From assembly GCA_030998015.1 (NCBI GenBank), contig JARWMV010000195.1:1-21651 (forward strand): DNA of 21,651 bases, written 5' to 3'. The stretch is from Ceratorhiza oryzae-sativae. Lineage: Eukaryota; Basidiomycota; Agaricomycetes; Cantharellales; Ceratobasidiaceae. The notes under the pieces are model-generated. The model made no database searches, had not been told where the DNA came from, and saw nothing but the letters and a program-made list of their open reading frames with translations. Shown piece after piece: positions 1 to 7,198 of the stretch (position 1 is its first letter; each line of letters begins with the position of its first letter). The position numbers were made by a program, and so were the translations under genes.

Positions 1-169
1 GCAACCGTTTGCGATTGCTAGTGCGCGGCATAATATCGATATTTAGCCGCCGGCTGAAAATGACGAACGGTCGTCATTTTCTACGAGGGAATCTTTATGG
101 GAGGTAGCCTGGACCATGAGACTCATGGTCAAGGCTACCTCATCTGAGGATTCCCTCTAACGCCGGCGG
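1..169 (-). repeat. Family A element, copy 1 (long form, cut by window edge)
   Basis: Reverse-oriented copy ending CTAACGCCGGCGG. It carries the extra 50-bp hairpin (GGTAGCC...GGCTACC) inside the GGGAATCC hairpin. The first ~53 bp lie outside the window. Mirror of copy 6. Confidence 0.9.
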
Positions 170-534
170 ACATCAATTTGTAGGGGCGAGGACGGGAAGA
201 GTACGTCAAACTCGATCCTACCTCGGCGGGATGGCAAATAGGTCTTCCACAAAGGGGTTGAAAGTTTCATTTTTGCAGCGCGCTATGCGGCTGCCCACAA
301 ATTGAATTTTGGACTATTGTTCTTGACATTAAAAATTACCCGACTTCGCTTAGATCCGATTTAGCTTGAGGGTAAATCGGGCTCCTCGAATGTACGTCTT
401 CCAGGATGGAGATTAAGCTCCATCCGGAAGCCCATGGGAAATTAGGCGTTCTTCCATGCAAGATTTATAAAATCTTGCTGGACCTGCATCCTACCCAACA
501 GGGCGGATGCCAGAACTTTATTTTGTTTTTACCT
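170..534. other. Non-coding stretch of IR1 left arm, no gene seen
   Basis: Identical in inverted form to 4192-4556. It holds several hairpins: around 356-382 (CCGATTTAGC / GTAAATCGG), 404-424 (GGATGGAG / CTCCATCC), and a CAAGATTTATAAAATCTTG palindrome near 460-478 that recurs at 6575, 9874 and 19275. No tRNA fold or conserved reading frame was recognised. Confidence 0.6.
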
Positions 535-756
535 CCGCGCGCGTTAGTTGCTGGTGGGACTTGTCCCACCAACCAACGTGAGCAATCGCAACCGTTTGCG
601 ATTGCTAGTGCGCGGCATAATATCGATATTTAGCCGCCGGCTGAAAATGACGAACGGTCGTCATTTTCTACGAGGGAATCTTTATGGGAGGTAGCCTGGA
701 CCATGAGACTCATGGTCAAGGCTACCTCATCTGAGGATTCCCTCTAACGCCGGCGG
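535..756 (-). repeat. Family A element, copy 2 (long, 222 bp)
   Basis: Complete reverse-oriented long copy bounded by CCGCGCGCGTTAG and CTAACGCCGGCGG. Mirror of copy 5 (3970-4191). It abuts a D-type unit at 757. Confidence 0.95.
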
Positions 757-906
757 GACCCGTGCACGCCTGCGAACGCCTTGGCTTAAGCCAAGCAAGC
801 TTGGCTCATATTGACCTTAAGGTCAATAATCAAGCCAAGATTACCCCTCGGGTCAACAGCATGTATTTATATATAAATACAATGCTGGTTGACCCTAAGC
901 GGGGGT
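757..906 (-). repeat. D-type hairpin unit, shortened
   Basis: Starts GACCCGTGCACGCCTGCG and ends at the AGCGGGGGTATG end of the unit, so it is a D unit in reverse orientation. It contains the AAGCTT hairpin, the CTTAAG hairpin and the TTTATATATAAA palindrome inside a GTCAACAGC / GCTGGTTGAC stem. It lacks the middle CGCGGCC and CCCTGG hairpins found in the 246-bp copies at 13087 and 17925. Mirror copy at 3820-3969. Confidence 0.8.
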
Positions 907-1365
907 ATGAATTTGGGTTTTCTAAAGCAAGATCCATTAAAGTATTTTCGATTACACCTGTTACTCCCCAGGAAGAAGGTTAATAACGGGTTTATTGAAT
1001 TGATGTTACATTCCTATTTCCAACTCTCTGATCGCGCCTTTAGGCGCGGCCTAAGCGCTGAGGACTCTGATTCCGACGGAATCAGGCGCCTCCCGTGGTG
1101 GATGGGCCAGAGCGAAGCGACGGTCCTCACCACCACGGGGGGCGAGTAAGCAGGGATTCTAATTGTATGAGAATCACCTCTTTTGGATTTATAGCATTTT
1201 AAGCCCCACTTAGAGTTTAAAGCATTGATTAACAACTCAACTTCATTCAATGTAAAGGAATGAGTACATAATTCAACATATCGACACTGTTTATTTCTTG
1301 TCCCATCATCTGCAAAAAGCCTGACTTTTTGCCAATAAGCTAAGCCTAAGGGAGTTAAAAGATTC

Positions 1366-1537
1366 CCGCGCGCGTTAGTTGCTGGTGGGACTTGTCCCAC
1401 CAACCAACGTGAGCAATCGCAACCGTTTGCGATTGCTAGTGCGCGGCATAATATCGATATTTAGCCGCCGGCTGAAAATGACGAACGGTCGTCATTTTCT
1501 ACGAGGGAATCTTTAGGATTCCCTCTAACGCCGGCGG
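1366..1537 (-). repeat. Family A element, copy 3 (short, 172 bp) inside HEG
   Basis: Complete short copy inserted in the minus-strand HEG between its KKVVP and LLTPLGL blocks. Mirror of copy 4. Confidence 0.95.
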
Positions 1538-1729
1538 GCAGGAACTACTTTTTTTCCATCGATATAGAACAATTCAAAGAATATATTAAAGCAAGGCAAG
1601 GAAAGGGTGTTAAACCTGACCCGTGCCCGCCTACGATCGCAGCTCCGCCTCAAGCTAGAACTATATTCAGCACCAGTTACTTTGTGGGGCCCGGTTTTAG
1701 TTGTTTTAGGTTCCAGGTTACAATAACTA

Positions 1730-1899
1730 GTGACCCCCAATAAGGCAATGGCCTCCCAATGCGTCACAAACGTATTGGGGGGGGCCATTACCAACATCAA
1801 TCCTTGACATTTCCTAAGGAATTGTCAAGGAATGGCAGTTTGGGGGGTCAATGGCGCCACAAGTTTTGTGGCGCGCATTGCAATCATTGGGGGTCTACT
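1730..1899 (-). mobile_element. Nested B-type double-hairpin insertion in HEG (left arm)
   Basis: Mirror of 2826-2995. See that entry for the nested structure and flanks. Confidence 0.75.
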
Positions 1900-2310
1900 G
1901 AATAATTTATACAAATGTTCAAGATATTCTCTGTTAGGAGCCCCTTGAACAAAAAATAATCTTGCATTTGCATATTGTTTCTGAATATATAAATCGCCCA
2001 GGCAGAGACCAATTAAAATATATTTCAATTCACTCCCCTACGCCCCGACGGGAAATTGACGTCTGCAAAAAAGTCAGTTGGTCTGACCAGATCAACTTCC
2101 GTCAATTATCCCGGCGGGAATTTGGAGACGGCTCTCCGCGCGTGGGCCGCGCCTCTGGCGCGATCTAAGCGCGGAGGGAGGTAAAGTGATTTGGGGTCTT
2201 TCTTCCTTGCTTAACAGCACAGATCTAGTTCTTTTCTCTTCAGATGATTTAATAGGCACTATAGAAGAAAGGGAAAGTAGACAAAATACATGATTACTTA
2301 CGTCAAATAT

Positions 2311-2413
2311 GACCCGTGCACGCCTGCGAACGCCTTGGCTTAAGCCAAGCAAGCTTGGCTCATATTGACCTTAAGGTCAATGTAAGCCAAGGCGTTCGCA
2401 GGCGTGCACGGGT
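2311..2413. repeat. Palindrome centre built from D-type hairpins
   Basis: GACCCGTGCACGCCTGCG on the left and its reverse complement on the right enclose AGCCAAGC/GCTTGGCT and TTGACCTTAAGGTCAA palindromes. This is where the two IR1 arms meet. Its position suggests that hairpin-mediated template switching created the large palindrome. Confidence 0.8.
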
Positions 2414-2546
2414 CATATTTGACGTAAGTAATCATGTATTTTGTCTACTTTCCCTTTCTTCTATAGTGCCTATTAAATCATCTGAAGAGAAAAGAACTAG
2501 ATCTGTGCTGTTAAGCAAGGAAGAAAGACCCCAAATCACTTTACCT

Positions 2547-2693
2547 CCCTCCGCGCTTAGATCGCGCCAGAGGCGCGGCCCACGCGCGGAGAGCCGTCTC
2601 CAAATTCCCGCCGGGATAATTGACGGAAGTTGATCTGGTCAGACCAACTGACTTTTTTGCAGACGTCAATTTCCCGTCGGGGCGTAGGGGAGT
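2547..2693. mobile_element. Compound hairpin insertion between HEG leader and motif 1
   Basis: 147 bp, a multiple of three but containing a stop. It consists of a CCTCCGCGC / GCGCGGAG hairpin holding GATCGCGCC / GGCGCGG, then a GACGG...CGTC hairpin with GATCTGGTCAGACC. The second module (about 2620-2672) recurs at 19796-19856. On its left the HEG reads ...TLP and on its right ELKYILIGL, the order expected from relatives. Confidence 0.75.
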
Positions 2694-2825
2694 GAATTGA
2701 AATATATTTTAATTGGTCTCTGCCTGGGCGATTTATATATTCAGAAACAATATGCAAATGCAAGATTATTTTTTGTTCAAGGGGCTCCTAACAGAGAATA
2801 TCTTGAACATTTGTATAAATTATTC

Positions 2826-2995
2826 AGTAGACCCCCAATGATTGCAATGCGCGCCACAAAACTTGTGGCGCCATTGACCCCCCAAACTGCCATTCCTTGA
2901 CAATTCCTTAGGAAATGTCAAGGATTGATGTTGGTAATGGCCCCCCCCAATACGTTTGTGACGCATTGGGAGGCCATTGCCTTATTGGGGGTCAC
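2826..2995 (+). mobile_element. Nested B-type double-hairpin insertion in HEG
   Basis: The outer element starts CAGTAG-ACCCCCAATG and ends TTGGGGGT-CACTAG, splitting HEG codons for LFS/T and SYC. Inside it is a second element flanked on both sides by CCATTG (2871-2876 and 2974-2979), with TAATGG (2935-2940) between its two hairpins. The inner left hairpin has itself received a CCTTGACAATTCC / GGAAATGTCAAGG hairpin. This is at least three levels of nesting. Confidence 0.78.
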
Positions 2996-3070
2996 TAGTT
3001 ATTGTAACCTGGAACCTAAAACAACTAAAACCGGGCCCCACAAAGTAACTGGTGCTGAATATAGTTCTAG

Positions 3071-3106
3071 CTTGAGGCGGAGCTGCGATCGTAGGCGGGC
3101 ACGGGT
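3071..3106 (+). mobile_element. 36-bp hairpin insert in HEG
   Basis: Contains GAGCTGCGATCGTAGGC ending GGGCACGGGT. The same end and GCTGCGATCG core occur in the 55-bp insert at 15126-15180, in another HEG copy and at nearly the same protein position (around the Y-x-R-V-x-F-N-T block). No clear target duplication. Confidence 0.65.
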
Positions 3107-3188
3107 CAGGTTTAACACCCTTTCCTTGCCTTGCTTTATATATATTCTTTGAATTGTTCTATATCGATGGAAAAAAAGTAGTTCCTGC

Positions 3189-3360
3189 CCGCCGGCGTTA
3201 GAGGGAATCCTAAAGATTCCCTCGTAGAAAATGACGACCGTTCGTCATTTTCAGCCGGCGGCTAAATATCGATATTATGCCGCGCACTAGCAATCGCAAA
3301 CGGTTGCGATTGCTCACGTTGGTTGGTGGGACAAGTCCCACCAGCAACTAACGCGCGCGG
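3189..3360 (+). repeat. Family A element, copy 4 (short) inside HEG
   Basis: Forward short copy separating the KKVVP block from LLTPLGL. Relatives have about four extra residues between these blocks, so a few codons may have been lost at insertion. No target duplication seen. Confidence 0.95.
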
Positions 3361-3394
3361 GAATCTTTTAACTCCCTTAGGCTTAGCTTATTGG

Positions 3395-3412
3395 CAAAAA
3401 GTCAGGCTTTTT
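3395..3412 (+). repeat. 18-bp hairpin insertion inside second LAGLIDADG motif
   Basis: CAAAAAG-TCAGG-CTTTTTG adds six codons in frame between the YW and ADDG of motif 2, where relatives read YW(I/L)(A/C)DDG. A related CAAAAAGCCTAGG...ACTTTTTG stem stands alone at about 15806-15848. The mirror copy is at about 1314-1331. Confidence 0.75.
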
Positions 3413-3819
3413 GCAGATGATGGGACAAGAAATAAACAGTGTCGATATGTTGAATTATGTACTCATTCCTTTACATTGAATGAAGTTGAGTTGTTAATCA
3501 ATGCTTTAAACTCTAAGTGGGGCTTAAAATGCTATAAATCCAAAAGAGGTGATTCTCATACAATTAGAATCCCTGCTTACTCGCCCCCCGTGGTGGTGAG
3601 GACCGTCGCTTCGCTCTGGCCCATCCACCACGGGAGGCGCCTGATTCCGTCGGAATCAGAGTCCTCAGCGCTTAGGCCGCGCCTAAAGGCGCGATCAGAG
3701 AGTTGGAAATAGGAATGTAACATCAATTCAATAAACCCGTTATTAACCTTCTTCCTGGGGAGTAACAGGTGTAATCGAAAATACTTTAATGGATCTTGCT
3801 TTAGAAAACCCAAATTCAT

Positions 3820-3969
3820 ACCCCCGCTTAGGGTCAACCAGCATTGTATTTATATATAAATACATGCTGTTGACCCGAGGGGTAATCTTGGCTTGATTAT
3901 TGACCTTAAGGTCAATATGAGCCAAGCTTGCTTGGCTTAAGCCAAGGCGTTCGCAGGCGTGCACGGGTC
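3820..3969 (+). repeat. D-type hairpin unit, shortened (mirror of 757-906)
   Basis: Forward D unit from CCCCCGCTTAGGGTCAACC to GTGCACGGGTC, abutting A copy 5. It lacks the middle hairpins of the full-length D units. Confidence 0.8.
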
Positions 3970-4191
3970 CCGCCGGCGTTAGAGGGAATCCTCAGATGAG
4001 GTAGCCTTGACCATGAGTCTCATGGTCCAGGCTACCTCCCATAAAGATTCCCTCGTAGAAAATGACGACCGTTCGTCATTTTCAGCCGGCGGCTAAATAT
4101 CGATATTATGCCGCGCACTAGCAATCGCAAACGGTTGCGATTGCTCACGTTGGTTGGTGGGACAAGTCCCACCAGCAACTAACGCGCGCGG
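3970..4191 (+). repeat. Family A element, copy 5 (long)
   Basis: Complete 222-bp forward copy directly following GCACGGGTC, the right end of a D unit. The same D-A junction recurs at 10339, 13333 and 18171. Confidence 0.95.
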
Positions 4192-4556
4192 AGGTAAAAA
4201 CAAAATAAAGTTCTGGCATCCGCCCTGTTGGGTAGGATGCAGGTCCAGCAAGATTTTATAAATCTTGCATGGAAGAACGCCTAATTTCCCATGGGCTTCC
4301 GGATGGAGCTTAATCTCCATCCTGGAAGACGTACATTCGAGGAGCCCGATTTACCCTCAAGCTAAATCGGATCTAAGCGAAGTCGGGTAATTTTTAATGT
4401 CAAGAACAATAGTCCAAAATTCAATTTGTGGGCAGCCGCATAGCGCGCTGCAAAAATGAAACTTTCAACCCCTTTGTGGAAGACCTATTTGCCATCCCGC
4501 CGAGGTAGGATCGAGTTTGACGTACTCTTCCCGTCCTCGCCCCTACAAATTGATGT
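4192..4556. other. Non-coding stretch of IR1 right arm, no gene seen
   Basis: Inverted copy of 170-534, with the same hairpins. Nothing gene-like seen. Confidence 0.6.
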
Positions 4557-4995
4557 CCGCCGGCGTTAGAGGGAATCCTCAGATGAGGTAGCCTTGACCA
4601 TGAGTCTCATGGTCCAGGCTACCTCCCATAAAGATTCCCTCGTAGAAAATGACGACCGTTCGTCATTTTCAGCCGGCGGCTAAATATCGATATTATGCCG
4701 CGCACTAGCAATCGCAAACGGTTGCGATTGCTCACGTTGGTTGGTGGGACAAGTCCCACCAGCAACTAACGCGCGCGGGCCTACGCAAAGCATCACCCCG
4801 CTAATCGATACCCCTGCCAAGACGTGCGCTAAAGCGCAGTTCTCTAGGCAGGGTGTAGATTTGCCTTCGCAAATCATCGATTAGTTGAGCCCTCCGCGCT
4901 TAGGCCGCCCTGCGGGCGATCAAAGAGCGCGGAGGGATTTGTAAGGAGCGTTCAGCGCTTAGGCCGCGCCTAAAGGCGCGATCAAAGAGCGTTAG
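4534..4995 (+). repeat. 462-bp block (A copy plus E hairpins), copy 1
   Basis: Directly repeated at 15978-16439 with a constant offset of 11444, and present inverted at 20170-20584 with a short-form A. It contains A copy 6, a CTAATCGAT...ATCGATTAG hairpin into which a CCTGCC...GGCAGG hairpin is nested, and E hairpins (CCCTCCGCGC...GCGCGGAGGG, AGCGCTTAGGCCGC). Confidence 0.9.
4557..4778 (+). repeat. Family A element, copy 6 (long)
   Basis: Complete 222-bp forward copy, flanked by AATTGATGT and GCCTACGC. Mirror of copy 1; identical flanks at copy 15. Confidence 0.95.
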
Positions 4996-5249
4996 GCGTT
5001 CACTGCTCGGTCATCGAAGCTGTCCGGCAGGGACACACCCAAACTGAAAGGGGAGAGATTAGGGAGGCAAGATCGAAGTCGTCAGGGATAAGCCCCGCAC
5101 ACTACGGCCTCCTTCCGTGTGCAGGAACTATGATGCCAGTGTCAGGGTAAATGAGCATAGGAATGGGGCAGTGTTAAGGATGCCATATTATGCTAGTCCG
5201 TTTTAATTAAAAGAGATAAATACATCCCCTGCGGCCCTAGATCTGCTCC
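4779..5249. other. E hairpins followed by unrecognised GC-moderate DNA
   Basis: 4779-4995 is hairpin DNA of the 462-bp block. 4996-5249 has no conserved reading frame. It contains a CCGCACACTACGG...CCGTGTGC hairpin and a stretch (about 5126-5175, ACTATG...GGGGCAGTG) that resembles 20616-20673. About 5003-5033 matches 9588-9618 in inverted orientation. Possibly decayed RNA gene or intergenic DNA; function unknown. Confidence 0.5.
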
Positions 5250-5421
5250 CCGCCGGCGTTAGAGGGAATCCTAAAGATTCCCTCGTAGAAAATGACGACC
5301 GTTCGTCATTTTCAGCCGGCGGCTAAATATCGATATTATGCCGCGCACTAGCAATCGCAAACGGTTGCGATTGCTCACGTTGGTTGGTGGGACAAGTCCC
5401 ACCAGCAACTAACGCGCGCGG
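5250..5421 (+). repeat. Family A element, copy 7 (short)
   Basis: Inserted in a GCTCC / GGAGCGGG hairpin preceded by CCCCTGCGGCCCTAG. The same host hairpin is hit at copy 8. Confidence 0.95.
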
Positions 5422-5840
5422 GGAGCGGGCCGGGGGAAAACCCAAGGGAAAACCCAAGGGAAAATCAATATTTCTCCGGGCCTGCGGTCAATGAAAAGCT
5501 ACCCTAACCCTGTCGAAGAGTATTCACCCTCAAGCTTCGGAGCCGTCTGTGTACGGCTTAAGCCGCACACAGACGTCTCCTCTACAAGCGTGAAATTGTT
5601 GCACGTACGTGCAACAACCTAGGGGACGGGTCAGGAAAAATAGGGGATTCAAAACTATCCCGGAGTTTCTCCGCTCTGTTGTGGGAAAGCGGGATAGGAA
5701 CGATAATAGCGTCAATCGGCGCTTGAGGCGTGGAAGAAGGCATGCCAGGCAAATCATCATGCCATCAAAGTTGCCCGCAAAGGGGGTTTTTTTTTAGAAA
5801 AACCGGAATTTTATTTCCCCTGCGGCCCTAGCTCCGCTCC
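5422..5840. other. Repeat and unrecognised DNA between A copies 7 and 8
   Basis: Includes AAACCCAAGGG tandem units (about 5437-5465), the 171-bp direct repeat, and 5647-5817, which is single-copy and ends in a run of nine T. A 62-codon frame at 5609-5797 starts inside the repeat and shows no family motif, so it is not called. Confidence 0.5.
5476..5646 (+). repeat. 171-bp direct repeat, copy 1
   Basis: Matches 6071-6241 (offset 595). It contains module G: CTTCGGAGCCGTCTGTG, a GGCTTAAGCC hairpin and TTGTTGCACGTACGTGCAAC, also found at 10527-10617 and 18552-18642. Confidence 0.9.
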
Positions 5841-6062
5841 CCGCCGGCGTTAGAGGGAATCCTCAGATGAGGTAGCCTTGACCATGAGTCTCATGGTCCA
5901 GGCTACCTCCCATAAAGATTCCCTCGTAGAAAATGACGACCGTTCGTCATTTTCAGCCGGCGGCTAAATATCGATATTATGCCGCGCACTAGCAATCGCA
6001 AACGGTTGCGATTGCTCACGTTGGTTGGTGGGACAAGTCCCACCAGCAACTAACGCGCGCGG
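5841..6062 (+). repeat. Family A element, copy 8 (long)
   Basis: Complete forward copy in the same GCTCC / GGAGCGGG host hairpin as copy 7, but long form. Either the locus was duplicated and one A then gained or lost the 50-bp hairpin, or A copies were converted. Confidence 0.95.
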
Positions 6063-6070
6063 GGAGCGGG

Positions 6071-6241
6071 CCGGGCCTGCGGTCAATGAAAAGCTACCCT
6101 AACCCTGTCGAAGAGTATTCACCCTCAAGCTTCGGAGCCGTCTGTGTACGGCTTAAGCCGCACACAGACGTCTCCTCTACAAGCGTGAAATTGTTGCACG
6201 TACGTGCAACAACCTAGGGGACGGGTCAGGAAAAATAGGGG
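6071..6241 (+). repeat. 171-bp direct repeat, copy 2
   Basis: Second copy of 5476-5646. It ends 21 bp before tRNA-Asn. Recombination between the copies would delete A copy 8 and the 5647-5840 segment. Confidence 0.9.
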
Positions 6242-6262
6242 TCTTATTCAAATTCTCGAAGT

Positions 6263-6333
6263 GGTGTTATAGCATAGTGGTCATGCGGAGTACTGTTAAT
6301 ACTTTTAACAGAGGTTCAATTCCTCTTAACGCC
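6263..6333 (+). tRNA. trnN: tRNA-Asn (anticodon GTT)
   Basis: A 71-nt cloverleaf can be folded by eye. Acceptor GGTGTTA pairs with TAACGCC (one G-T). D-stem GCAT/ATGC has an AGTGGTC loop. Anticodon stem GAGTA/TACTT (one G-T) has loop CTGTTAA, giving anticodon GTT with T33. T-stem AGAGG/CCTCT has loop TTCAATT. The next base (73) is T, unusual for Asn. CCA is not encoded. It lies 21 bp downstream of the 171-bp repeat and far from any protein gene, so it is probably processed from a long polycistronic transcript. Confidence 0.9.
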
Positions 6334-7198
6334 TTTGGGTTTGCTCGTAGGAGCCTGGGGCCTGCTCCACGCTCCGGCCCCTGGCTCACCTCGAGCACAA
6401 GCACAACCACCATGGCAGCGCTTTAACCCGCCATGGCGTGTTAAAACATGTCCTGAATGAGAAGGCTTGGCATGTATTAACTTCTTGAAGTTAATGCGTA
6501 TGTGCGTGCCAAGAGGGAGTCGTCATACACTGTGTATCCTTTGGATACCAGTGTATGGCATTGCGAGGTATCCTTCCACGCAAGATTTATAAAATCTTGC
6601 TGGACAGGATTAATTAATCCGGTCCAGCAATTGCATTCCAGCAATTGCATGGAAGGATACCTCGGAATCATGGCCTCCAGCGCGAAATTCTTATAAAAGA
6701 AGAGTATAAGAAATCTTATCCTCTTAAAATTTTCAACCATACTCCACTGACTAACCCATTTTGATGGCGCGATTCTTTTGCGCTGTGGATTCCGAGGTAC
6801 CCGGATTAATTAATCCGGGATACCTCGCAATCAGGAGGATTCCGACTAAAGTAGGCGTTTCGACTGTGTTTGGCTAAAGCTCTATGCAGAGCGAATTAAC
6901 CTGCACTTCTGACAAGTATATAGTTCAGGAATTATCAGAATGGCCCTAGGTTTCGTCTTATGGTGAAGGGCTGTGTTTTATTTCTACTCCGTGGTTGTGC
7001 TTTAACCAGGTTCCCGTGGTTTGGTGAAATACCAATAAATCCGATTTAAGCCTATTCTGGGTGGGATTTTCCTGGACTGTATTTATAGTATAAACACGCG
7101 AAACCACAGTTCTTCATTCATAGAGGATGTGATTATATTAATCTTTAATATGATATACCTTTAAAATGTCAGTCTTATAAATATTTTTGATTAAAACC
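6334..7198. other. Unrecognised region with stacked hairpins upstream of HEG
   Basis: 6334-6480 is GC-rich with GGAGCCTGGGGCC and CCATGGCAGCG...CGCCATGG stems. 6567-6664 is a hierarchical palindrome (AGGTATCC...GGATACCT enclosing CCTTCCA..., CAAGATTTATAAAATCTTG and GGATTAATTAATCC). 6787-6832 repeats the GAGGTA...TACCTC module. 6840-7180 is A+T-richer, with no conserved frame, tRNA fold or group I core that I could confirm. It might contain a degenerate intron or RNA gene. Confidence 0.45.

Larger units (their letters stand above)
1141..2313 (-). pseudogene. LAGLIDADG_2-type homing endonuclease, broken, left-arm copy
   Basis: Mirror image of the HEG at 2412-3585, read on the minus strand. The same pieces appear in the same order: leader, motif 1 (ILIGLCLGDLY), the central block, the C...FYIDGKKVVP block, the second-motif block and the C-terminal NSKWGLKCY block. 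They are interrupted by the same hairpin insertions, including family A copy 3 (1366-1537). The only difference seen is one base near 1581-1590. Here the frame stays open from CF through FFELFYIDGKKVVP, while the right-arm copy is shifted. With stops and about 500 bp of inserted DNA it should not encode an active enzyme unless the inserts are removed or bypassed. Confidence 0.82.
1..2342. repeat. Left arm of 4.7-kb palindrome (IR1)
   Basis: This segment is the reverse complement of 2383-4725, and the arms are separated by a 40-bp spacer (2343-2382) that itself contains small palindromes. Base 1 pairs with 4725, so the arm may continue beyond the window. By eye the arms differ by one base in an A/T run (around 1581-1590 against 3135-3146). 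The arm contains three family A copies, a D-type unit and a minus-strand broken HEG. It could be a terminal or subterminal inverted repeat of a linear molecule, an internal duplication or an assembly fold-back. Confidence 0.93.
2412..3585 (+). pseudogene. LAGLIDADG_2-type homing endonuclease, broken by five or more insertions, right-arm copy
   Basis: By comparison with the HEGs at 7199-8171 and 8309-8851, pieces run in order: leader 2412-2546 (SLSSIVPIKSSEEK); motif 1 block 2694-2828 (ELKYILIGLCLGDLY, then NARLFFVQG and HLYKLFS); central block 2994-3070 (YCNLEPKTTK, HKVTGAEY); 3107-3188 (FNTLSLPCF, then out of frame to FYIDGKKVVP); 3361-3583 (LLTPLGLAYW, ADDGT, CTHSFTLNEVELLINAL, KWGLKCYK, IRIPAYS). 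The pieces are separated by GC-rich inserts at 2547-2693, about 2829-2993, 3071-3106, 3189-3360 and after 3584, plus an 18-bp hairpin at 3395-3412. Such enzymes cut intronless or HEG-free alleles to copy themselves. The C terminus (VLxxLL...YKIGL in relatives) is missing. Almost certainly inactive as DNA. An RNA- or ribosome-level bypass is formally possible but nothing here supports it. Confidence 0.85.
2383..4725. repeat. Right arm of 4.7-kb palindrome (IR1)
   Basis: Reverse complement of 1-2342. The coordinate sum of paired positions is 4725 near the centre and 4726 outside it, which locates a single one-base indel in the HEG segment around 3135-3146. On this arm the extra base breaks the HEG frame, while the left arm keeps it open. 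The right flank continues into E-type hairpins that recur at 16223-16439. Confidence 0.93.

Noticed and set aside
757..983. Small open frames such as the one starting MHACERLGLSQASLAH that recur at several places (also 2316, 3743, 13100)
   Set aside because: They are translations of D-type palindromes, appear on both strands, and show no protein family features.
889..1030. Possible LAGLIDADG_1 piece (FRLHLLLPRKKVNNGFIELM)
   Set aside because: Resembles the HF..PLLT.KR block only loosely; no neighbouring motif supports it.
5609..5797. 62-codon basic frame (GKRDRNDNSVNRRLRRG)
   Set aside because: It begins inside the 171-bp repeat, has no recognisable family and no homologue in the second repeat copy.
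6840..7180. Group I intron core or rRNA fragment upstream of the HEG
   Set aside because: I could not find the conserved P7/R/S signatures or rRNA core sequences. A covariance-model search would be needed.
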